Shown here: positions 6,604-11,893 of the stretch, piece by piece
Layout: each line of letters starts with the position of its first letter
Position numbering within the stretch: position 1 is the stretch's first letter
Source of the DNA: an uncultured Prevotella sp.
Lineage (GTDB): Bacteria; Bacteroidota; Bacteroidia; Bacteroidales; Bacteroidaceae
Assembly: GCA_946625715.1 (NCBI GenBank)
Contig: CAMOTK010000038.1
Span: 1-11,893 of the forward strand
Direction: 5' to 3'
Length of the DNA stretch: 11,893 nucleotides
Notes under the pieces: model-generated
Database searches by the model: none
What the model saw: the letters and a program-made list of their open reading frames with translations, nothing else
Told to the model about the DNA's origin: nothing
Position numbers and translations under genes: made by a program

Positions 6604-7872
6604 ATGAATTACGAAGAACTCCTTGCTAAGCGCGATGCATCGGGGTCGCAGAAGACCAAGATGCCATTCGGCGTGTTCTATAGGAAACAGGTAGATAAGA
6701 AGTATCGGCAGGTGGTTTCGCTGCGTCCGGAACTTTCTTCCAATATGATGTTTTCCGATGGCTTGAGGAAAGATGCCGAATTGACCAATGGCATCGACGA
6801 CCGCCACCAGCTGCACTTCGACTTCAAGGCCGATAGCAGTGGCGATATCTATGAGATTGACCTCGACCAGAGTGGGCTTCAGAGCCTCAGTCTGTTGCTT
6901 GAGCACGAACCCTCGCTGATAGCCAGAAAGCATTTCGTGGATAATGTTGTTGGTGGGCTGTTGGATCTCTGCGAAAATTTGCACAATGAAGGCGTCTATT
7001 GCCTTTGCTTAGCTCCTCAATGCGTGTTTCTTAGAAAGAACAGCAGCGTTCCTCAAATCCTCTTTCACGGTTCTTGCTATCTGGGCGTGAGCAATCAGAA
7101 AGAGCTCTACCTTGACTTCACCGACTTTGTGGCACCCGAGGTGCTTGAGAACGGCGAGGTCGATGAGCGCAGCGATGTCTATGCCCTTGGCAAGCTGATT
7201 CAGTATCTCTTTGCCGATAGCGAGATGGGCTATGACTATAAAAAAGTTGTAGAGCAGGCCACGCAGGAAGACCCGTCGGCACGTTACGACTCGATAGCAC
7301 AGATGCGCAGTGCCTTGTCGAAGAAGCGCCGCCAGCGCACTATTGTGCTGTCGCTGATAGGCGTGGCCGTTGCCTTGCTGATTGGTTTCATGGTTCTGCC
7401 CGAAACGTTCTCGTCAGACGAGATGGAGTACGTGAAACCTGTGGAAGAACCGCTGCCCGACGATGAGCTCGACGATGGCTTCAATGCGCAGACGGAACTG
7501 GGCATTTGGGGGACCGACTCTATGGTTATGAAGGCGGCCGACGAAGCTGATTCGGCACAGATGAAGGCCGACGAGCAGAAAATGAAAGAGTACGACGCCA
7601 AGGCTGAGCAGATATTCAGAAAGCAGTTTACCAAGCAGGCAGAGCGCATCTTGGCGAGAATCTACTCGAAGGAGAGCATGAACTATACGGAAAAGGAATT
7701 CCGTGCACAGAGCTCTTCTGTGACGCAGGAGTTGCTGAAGTGGCAATTAGACTTAGGTGCCGATGCCGGTCTTACCGATGCAAGAAGTCAGCTGATTGCC
7801 AGTCAGATTGTAGAGCAGATATCCAACCGCTATAAGAAACAGCAACGGCCGTCGAACGGTGTTCAGAAATAA
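6604..7872 (+). CDS. Membrane-anchored degenerate kinase-fold protein (pseudokinase)
   Basis: The protein has 422 residues from the ATG at 6604. An in-frame TTG at 6550 exists but precedes the predicted transcription start. Residues about 20-240 look like a eukaryotic-type protein kinase whose C-lobe landmarks survive: APE at 177-179, DVYALG at 191-196 and DPSAR at 223-227. The active-site motifs do not. The HRDLKPxN region is replaced by CLCLAPQC (133-140), and where DFG is expected the sequence reads LFHGS (153-157). No glycine-rich loop or VAIK lysine is recognisable. A single membrane helix spans about 245-266 after a KKRRQR stop-transfer cluster (240-245), followed by an acidic linker (271-291) and a charged, probably helical domain (about 310-415), predicted periplasmic. 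This resembles bacterial PknB-type topology without catalysis, suggesting a scaffold or signal-sensing role. It heads a likely operon with DUF4494, yggS and nspC. The kinase relationship is my pattern reading; the function is unknown. Confidence 0.75.
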   Translation: MNYEELLAKRDASGSQKTKMPFGVFYRKQVDKKYRQVVSLRPELSSNMMFSDGLRKDAELTNGIDDRHQLHFDFKADSSGDIYEIDLDQSGLQSLSLLLEHEPSLIARKHFVDNVVGGLLDLCENLHNEGVYCLCLAPQCVFLRKNSSVPQILFHGSCYLGVSNQKELYLDFTDFVAPEVLENGEVDERSDVYALGKLIQYLFADSEMGYDYKKVVEQATQEDPSARYDSIAQMRSALSKKRRQRTIVLSLIGVAVALLIGFMVLPETFSSDEMEYVKPVEEPLPDDELDDGFNAQTELGIWGTDSMVMKAADEADSAQMKADEQKMKEYDAKAEQIFRKQFTKQAERILARIYSKESMNYTEKEFRAQSSSVTQELLKWQLDLGADAGLTDARSQLIASQIVEQISNRYKKQQRPSNGVQK

Positions 7873-7906
7873 ATGTTAGAACTATAATAAAAAGAATATA
7901 ATCGAT

Positions 7907-8389
7907 ATGAGAAGTAGAACAGCAAATTGGTTTGAGTGTAAGATTCGTTATAAGAAGACGATGGAAGACGGTATGGAAAAGACCGTCACCGAGGGATATG
8001 TAGTCGACGCCCTGTCGTTCTCTGAGGCTGAGCGCCGCATCATTGAAGAGATGTCGTCGTACATCAGCGGTGAGTTTGAGGTGCGCGACATTAAGAAGGC
8101 TCCCTACGGAGAAATTTTCTTTGCTGATGACGATCTTGCCGACAAGTTCTATAAGGCTAAGCTCCAGTTTATTACCATCGACGAAAAGACTGAGAAGGAG
8201 AAACGCTCGTCGGTGAACTATCTCGTTCAGGCAGGCTCGTTCAATGGAGCCGTGAAGAACATCGACGAGGTGATGGGCGGCACCATGATTGACTATGTGA
8301 TAGCCAGCGTGGCAGAAACCACCTTGATGGACGTGTTCGAATACAAGAAGAAGGAAGAAAAGGACGACAAACCCGAGTTTGAAGAATAA
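7907..8389 (+). CDS. DUF4494-family protein
   Basis: A 160-residue soluble protein starting MRSRTANWFECKIRYKK, which I recognise as the Bacteroidota-specific DUF4494 family. It has no signal peptide or membrane segment. The fold seems mixed alpha/beta: an N-terminal stretch with strands (FECKIRYKK, EGYVVDALSF), a helix (SEAERRIIEEMSSYI), further strands to about residue 110, and a charged tail from about residue 148 (KKKEEKDDKPEFEE). No catalytic motif is apparent. It lies 34 bp after the pseudokinase gene and 4 bp before yggS, so it is probably translated from the same transcript. Proximity to yggS hints at a link to PLP or amino acid metabolism, but that is context only. Confidence 0.8.
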   Translation: MRSRTANWFECKIRYKKTMEDGMEKTVTEGYVVDALSFSEAERRIIEEMSSYISGEFEVRDIKKAPYGEIFFADDDLADKFYKAKLQFITIDEKTEKEKRSSVNYLVQAGSFNGAVKNIDEVMGGTMIDYVIASVAETTLMDVFEYKKKEEKDDKPEFEE

Positions 8390-8393
8390 CAAT

Positions 8394-9068
8394 ATGATGT
8401 ACGACGTCAAAAGACATCTGCGCGAGGTGAACGCCAGCCTGAAGCCTGGCGTACGCCTTGTGGCCATCAGCAAGTATCATCCCAACGACTTCATCATGGC
8501 CGCCTATGAGGAAGGGCAGCGCATCTTCGGCGAAAGCCACGAGCAGGAACTGAAGGAGAAGCACCAGTCGTTGCCTCAGGATATTGAGTGGCACTTTATC
8601 GGACATCTGCAAACCAACAAGGTGAAGTACATCGTGCCGTATATCTCGATGATTGAAGCTGTCGACTCCCTGAAACTGCTGCGCGAGATTCAGAAGCAGG
8701 CGGCCAAGGCGGATAGGGTGGTGCGCGTCCTTTTAGAGTTGCATATTGCCGAAGAAGCCACGAAGTATGGCCTTACGCTCGATGCCTGTCGAGAACTGCT
8801 CGACGGCGGCGAGTGGCGTCAGATGCCCAACGTACAGATTTGCGGTTTGATGATGATGGCTTCAAACACAGACGATGAGGCCCAGATAGCTCGTGAGTTT
8901 CAGACGGCTGCCGACTTTTTCGACGAGGTGAAAACCCAGTATTTTGCCGATGAGCCCGCTTTCTGTGAGCGTTCGTGGGGCATGAGCGACGACTATCACA
9001 TTGCTATGCAGCACGGTTCGACGATGGTTCGTATCGGCACCATGATTTTTGGTCCGCGTGTCTATTAG
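8394..9068 (+). CDS. yggS: YggS-family PLP homeostasis protein
   Basis: A 224-residue protein with the single alanine-racemase-like barrel of the YggS/PROSC (PLPHP) family. It binds PLP through the lysine of VAISKYHP (Lys27) and is thought to carry and buffer the cofactor; no enzymatic activity is established for the family. Other signature segments are FGESHEQEL (family form GEN-x-x-QEL), WHFIGHLQTNK at 66-76, the C-terminal GMSDDYHIAM, and GSTMVRIGTMIFG, which binds the cofactor phosphate. I start it at the ATG at 8394, since the in-frame TTG at 8379 lies inside the preceding gene; the ATG at 8397 is an equal alternative. It sits 4 bp after the DUF4494 stop and 6 bp before nspC, a tightly packed cistron upstream of a PLP-dependent decarboxylase. 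Confidence 0.93.
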   Translation: MMYDVKRHLREVNASLKPGVRLVAISKYHPNDFIMAAYEEGQRIFGESHEQELKEKHQSLPQDIEWHFIGHLQTNKVKYIVPYISMIEAVDSLKLLREIQKQAAKADRVVRVLLELHIAEEATKYGLTLDACRELLDGGEWRQMPNVQICGLMMMASNTDDEAQIAREFQTAADFFDEVKTQYFADEPAFCERSWGMSDDYHIAMQHGSTMVRIGTMIFGPRVY

Positions 9069-9074
9069 TTGCCT

Positions 9075-10193
9075 ATGAAACCTGTCTACATCATAGAAGA
9101 GCAGAAACTGCGTCGCAACCTCAGTCTCATTGCCGATGTTGCCAAACGTGCCGATGTTGAAATCATCCTGGCTTTCAAGGCCTTTGCGCTTTGGAAGACG
9201 TTCCCTATCTTCCGCGAATACATCAAGAGCACCACAGCCAGTTCGCTCAACGAGGCCCGACTGGCTTTCGAACAGTTTGGCGCCAAGGCCCACACCTATT
9301 CGCCGGCCTATACCGATGAAGAATTCAACGACATTGTGGCTTGTTCGAGCCATCTGACGTTCAATTCCCTTTCGCAGTATGCGCGTTTCCATGAGCGTGT
9401 GGCCGGAAAAGCCAGCATCGGCCTGCGTGTCAATCCCGAATATTGCGAAGTAGAGACACTGCTCTATAATCCTTGTGCGCCTGGTACTCGTTTTGGCGTA
9501 TCAGCCGACCAGTTGCCAGAGCAGTTGCCTGCCGATATCGAAGGTTTCCATTGTCATTGTCATTGCGAGAGTGGTGCCGATGTGCTTCAGCGTTCCTTAG
9601 TACATATTGAGGAGAAGTTTGCTAAGTGGTTTCCGCAACTGAAATGGCTGAATCTGGGCGGTGGTCATCTGATGACGCGCAAAGACTACGATGTGGAGCT
9701 CTTGATATCGCTGATGAAGGGCTTGCACAAACGCTATCCTTGGTTGAAGATTGTCTTGGAGCCAGGAAGCGCATTTGCTTGGCAAACAGGACCTTTAGTG
9801 TCTCATGTGGTCGACATTGTAGTGGATAAAGGCATCCGTACGGCTATACTTGATGTGAGTTTCACTTGCCACATGCCCGACTGTTTGGAGATGCCTTACT
9901 ATCCCGATGTTCGCGGTGCTGAGCATGTAGACGAGGCGGCTAACGTCGAACATCAGTATCGTCTCGGTGGCAACAGTTGTCTAAGTGGCGACTTCATGTC
10001 GGCTTGGCAGTTCGACCACGAGTTGCAGATAGGCGAGGAAGTGATTTTTGAGGATATGATTCACTACACCACCGTGAAGACCTGCATGTTCAATGGTATA
10101 AGCCATCCGGCCATCGCCATGTTGCATGCCGACGGCCGGATGGAAATGCTTCGTGAATACGGTTACGAGGACTATCGTGACCGTATGGATTAA
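9075..10193 (+). CDS. nspC: Carboxynorspermidine/carboxyspermidine decarboxylase NspC
   Basis: A 372-residue fold-type III PLP decarboxylase. It removes the carboxyl group from carboxynorspermidine or carboxyspermidine, the last step of the alternative (SAM-decarboxylase-independent) route to norspermidine or spermidine in the cytosol. Evidence: the PLP lysine in LAFKAFALWKT (Lys35), SLNEARLA near residues 57-64, the NPCAPGTRFG segment at 132-141, the histidine/cysteine run HCHCHCES (159-166), LNLGGGH at 192-198, EPGSAFAW at 229-236 and NSCLSGD at 300-306, whose Cys302 corresponds to the active-site cysteine contributed across the dimer. The start is the ATG at 9075; the TTG directly after the yggS stop at 9069 is in frame but less likely. 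The dehydrogenase partner (CASDH) is not in the window. The gene ends 4 bp from the convergent M64 peptidase gene. Confidence 0.93.
   Translation: MKPVYIIEEQKLRRNLSLIADVAKRADVEIILAFKAFALWKTFPIFREYIKSTTASSLNEARLAFEQFGAKAHTYSPAYTDEEFNDIVACSSHLTFNSLSQYARFHERVAGKASIGLRVNPEYCEVETLLYNPCAPGTRFGVSADQLPEQLPADIEGFHCHCHCESGADVLQRSLVHIEEKFAKWFPQLKWLNLGGGHLMTRKDYDVELLISLMKGLHKRYPWLKIVLEPGSAFAWQTGPLVSHVVDIVVDKGIRTAILDVSFTCHMPDCLEMPYYPDVRGAEHVDEAANVEHQYRLGGNSCLSGDFMSAWQFDHELQIGEEVIFEDMIHYTTVKTCMFNGISHPAIAMLHADGRMEMLREYGYEDYRDRMD
10103..10143. repeat. 10-bp perfect inverted repeat inside the 3' end of nspC
   Basis: CCATCCGGCC at 10103-10112 and GGCCGGATGG at 10134-10143 are perfectly complementary around a 21-nt loop. 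The element encodes nspC residues about 343-356 and ends 50 bp before the stop codon. Neither side has a T run, so it is not a classical intrinsic terminator. It could form an mRNA hairpin near the convergent gene end, or be a coincidence of GC-rich codons. Confidence 0.5.
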
Positions 10194-10197
10194 ACGC

Positions 10198-11430
10198 TTA
10201 TTTGGTATAGAAATCGATGAGGCGCGTGAGTGCTTGTCTACAGACAGGACAGAACTCAGGCTCTTCGTTGGTGCGCATGCGGCAGTCGCTATGGCCGCGG
10301 AACACTCCCTTTGAGAGATAGCCGCCGCCTTCTACCATACCTGAGATGCCAGCGTCAATCAGATTCTGCCATTTGCCCGAGAAATCTTTCTTTGTGGTAA
10401 GGTTGGGCTCCCAAGGTTCTGTGTCGGCAAAGTACATCGGGTCGTTGTCGCCATAGGGATACTCGTCGCCAAGACCGCCAAACGAATGGCCGAACTCATG
10501 TACGACCACCGGACGGAAATGCTTGCCGCGCGTGTAGCTGAGGTTGTAGCTGTTGTAGATGCCGCCGCCACCATAGTGCTCGGTGTTGGCCAGTACGATA
10601 ATGTGCTCATAGGGCGTGCCTGCCAGCAGGTCGTGCATGCGCTTCAGGTGGAGTGTGGTCAGATAGCGTTGCATGTAGAAGGTGTCGAAGTGAGAGCCCA
10701 AAGCTGTATTGCGCCAGATGCCGTTGCCCGGTTCGCTGACGCCACTGTCTACAGACGGTGTGAGCAGCGCCGTGATGTGGAAACGGTCTTTCAGCGACTG
10801 GAAAGGCTCGTGGTGGAAGAGGGCATCGAGCGACTCGCGGCAGTGGGCAAGATAGCTGTCCATCTCGCTTTCCTGATAGCCTTCTGCAATGAAAGTGATA
10901 TGTATGCAGCGCGTGGTGTCCTTAGCTTGCTGCAACACGATATAGGGTGTGACGTCGCGCTCGCCAATACGCCGAATAAGAATGTCGGATGGGTCGACGC
11001 GGTGGGTAATCGAGGCATTGACGCGCTCGTGGTAGTCGCGCAGCTCAATAGTCACCGTCATCGGGTGTTTTGGGAACGGCATGAGAAACACATTCTCAAA
11101 AGATTTCGGGGTATGCTTGGCTTCATCCGTTGCCAGCCACTCCTGGAACAGGGTGGAGAAGGGGTGCCGATAGAGCGTGTCGCCCGTAGCGGCATCGCGG
11201 GCAATCAGTTGGCCATTGCCTTTCAGCGGCACTTCTGCCAAGCGTGTGTGCTTGCCGTACCAGCCAGGCATTTGACTGAGCTGGTCGACATAGATTTGCT
11301 GACTGTTAGCATCGCCACAGAAAGTGTAGTCGAGACGGAGCGTTCGCTCTTCGAAATGGTCTTCGAAGCGTTGGGCGCGTATGGTTGTTGTGAGCCCAAT
11401 GAGCAACGTGAGCAGGTAGATTTTCTTCAT
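10198..11430 (-). CDS. Secreted M64-family (IgA peptidase type) metallopeptidase
   Basis: A 410-residue protein with a clear signal peptide: MKK, a hydrophobic core at about 4-17, and likely signal peptidase I cleavage after Ala19 (IRA|QR). Residues about 20-145 fit the M64 N-terminal beta domain and about 155-408 the peptidase domain. The zinc site is HEFGHSFGGLGDEY at 311-324, with His311 and His315 as ligands, Glu312 as the base, and the following Asp-Glu-Tyr typical of M64. A GNGIWRNTALGSHF segment precedes it at 235-248. A cysteine cluster near the end (Cys383, Cys394, Cys397) may bind metal or form a disulphide. Despite the family name, activity on IgA is not implied for Bacteroidota members; a periplasmic or surface protein substrate is more cautious. 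I chose the ATG at 11430 because it gives the signal peptide; the open frame upstream runs through the terminator and antiparallel to nothing functional. It lies directly after the galK terminator, with no promoter I can see. Confidence 0.9.
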   Translation of the reverse strand: MKKIYLLTLLIGLTTTIRAQRFEDHFEERTLRLDYTFCGDANSQQIYVDQLSQMPGWYGKHTRLAEVPLKGNGQLIARDAATGDTLYRHPFSTLFQEWLATDEAKHTPKSFENVFLMPFPKHPMTVTIELRDYHERVNASITHRVDPSDILIRRIGERDVTPYIVLQQAKDTTRCIHITFIAEGYQESEMDSYLAHCRESLDALFHHEPFQSLKDRFHITALLTPSVDSGVSEPGNGIWRNTALGSHFDTFYMQRYLTTLHLKRMHDLLAGTPYEHIIVLANTEHYGGGGIYNSYNLSYTRGKHFRPVVVHEFGHSFGGLGDEYPYGDNDPMYFADTEPWEPNLTTKKDFSGKWQNLIDAGISGMVEGGGYLSKGVFRGHSDCRMRTNEEPEFCPVCRQALTRLIDFYTK

Positions 11431-11441
11431 AGTTAAATTAG

Positions 11442-11479
11442 AAAAAAAAAGAAGAGAGAGCTGTTTGGGCTCTCTCTTC
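11442..11479 (-). terminator. Strong intrinsic terminator after galK
   Basis: The arms at 11469-11479 and 11451-11461 pair perfectly over 11 bp (GAAGAGAGAGC on the minus strand) around a 7-nt loop. On the minus strand the stem is followed immediately by nine T residues (complement of 11442-11450). It starts 13 bp after the galK stop codon and ends 11 bp before the ATG of the M64 peptidase at 11430. Confidence 0.92.
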
Positions 11480-11492
11480 CGTGTTCTATAGA

Positions 11493-11893
11493 TTAGCAGA
11501 GCTTGCGCGAACCGTCGCCGATAACAACATCGTAGACCTTCGGTTCGTGGCCATACTTGGCGTTGAACTTCTGCTTGGCATCTTCCACGAACTTGCGATA
11601 GAGGTCGTTGCGCACAAGGTTGATAGTGCAGCCGCCAAAGCCGCCGCCCATGATGCGCGAACCTGTGACACCGTTCTCCTTGGCAATCTCGTTCAGGAAG
11701 TCGAGCTCCTCGCACGATACTTCGTAGTCCTTCGACAGACCTTCGTGCGTCTGGTACATCAGTTCGCCCACCTTCTCGTAGTCGCCTTCGTTGAGAGCAT
11801 CGCATACGGCAAGCACACGGTCTTTCTCGCCGAGCACGAACTTAGCACGCTTGTAATCCTCTTCGCCAACTTCAGCCTTCACTTCCTCCAGCT
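11493..11893 (-). CDS. galK: Galactokinase, C-terminal third (cut by window edge)
   Basis: The reverse strand is open from the window edge to the stop at 11493-11495, giving 132 residues of the C-terminal part of a protein normally about 380-390 long. The GHMP-kinase motif 3 appears as GSRIMGGGFGGCTINLV, preceded by the galactokinase-specific stretch QTHEGLSKDYEVSCEELDFL. The C-terminal domain ends in the usual YDVVIGDGSRKL. The full enzyme phosphorylates galactose to galactose-1-phosphate in the Leloir pathway. The ATP and galactose-binding N-terminal motifs lie outside the window, so integrity of the gene cannot be judged. A strong hairpin terminator follows the stop. Confidence 0.95.
   Translation of the reverse strand, partial: LEEVKAEVGEEDYKRAKFVLGEKDRVLAVCDALNEGDYEKVGELMYQTHEGLSKDYEVSCEELDFLNEIAKENGVTGSRIMGGGFGGCTINLVRNDLYRKFVEDAKQKFNAKYGHEPKVYDVVIGDGSRKLC

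Noticed and set aside
10486..11436. A 316-residue plus-strand open frame opposite the M64 peptidase
   Set aside because: The opposite strand encodes a signal peptide and an intact HEFGH zinc site, so this frame is a shadow.
11431..11805. Upstream extension of the M64 frame to 535 residues
   Set aside because: The extension runs through the galK terminator and overlaps galK in another frame; the ATG at 11430 gives a proper signal peptide.

Overview
The window looks like chromosomal DNA of a Bacteroidales bacterium, probably Prevotella-like. Three things point there: intergenic -7 boxes match the Bacteroidota pattern TAnnTTTG; the gene set is typical of the phylum (DUF4494 protein, carboxynorspermidine decarboxylase, M64 peptidase, FtsX/LolC-type permease); and strong Shine-Dalgarno sequences are absent. 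I see no rRNA, tRNA, CRISPR array, insertion sequence or phage gene. No stretch over 300 bases lacks a gene.

Layout, left to right. (1) 1-304, minus: the N-terminal 101 residues of an AAA15-type P-loop ATPase cut by the window edge, with its own AT-rich promoter region. (2) 512-3840, minus: two tandem, clearly paralogous acyl-CoA synthetases separated by 8 bp. They are read from one promoter near 3864-3894 and end in a hairpin terminator at 439-479. The promoter is overlaid by two inverted repeats with the same arms and the same spacing, which is the best regulatory signal in the window. (3) 3986-6448, minus: a PLP-dependent aminotransferase followed 9 bp later by a LolC/LolE-like permease. 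(4) 6604-10193, plus: a probable four-gene operon. It encodes a membrane-anchored kinase-fold protein that has lost its catalytic residues, a DUF4494 protein, the PLP-homeostasis protein YggS, and the polyamine enzyme NspC. (5) 10198-11430, minus: a secreted M64 metallopeptidase converging on nspC with 4 bp between them. (6) 11493-11893, minus: the C-terminal third of galactokinase, closed by a strong terminator just upstream of the peptidase start.

Functionally the window is mostly housekeeping and accessory metabolism: fatty acid activation, amino acid transamination, polyamine synthesis, galactose use and extracytoplasmic proteolysis. Three of the enzymes depend on or handle PLP (aminotransferase, YggS, NspC). 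The parts least explained by known biology are the transmembrane pseudokinase at the head of the plus-strand operon and the paired operator-like repeats in front of the acyl-CoA synthetase pair.
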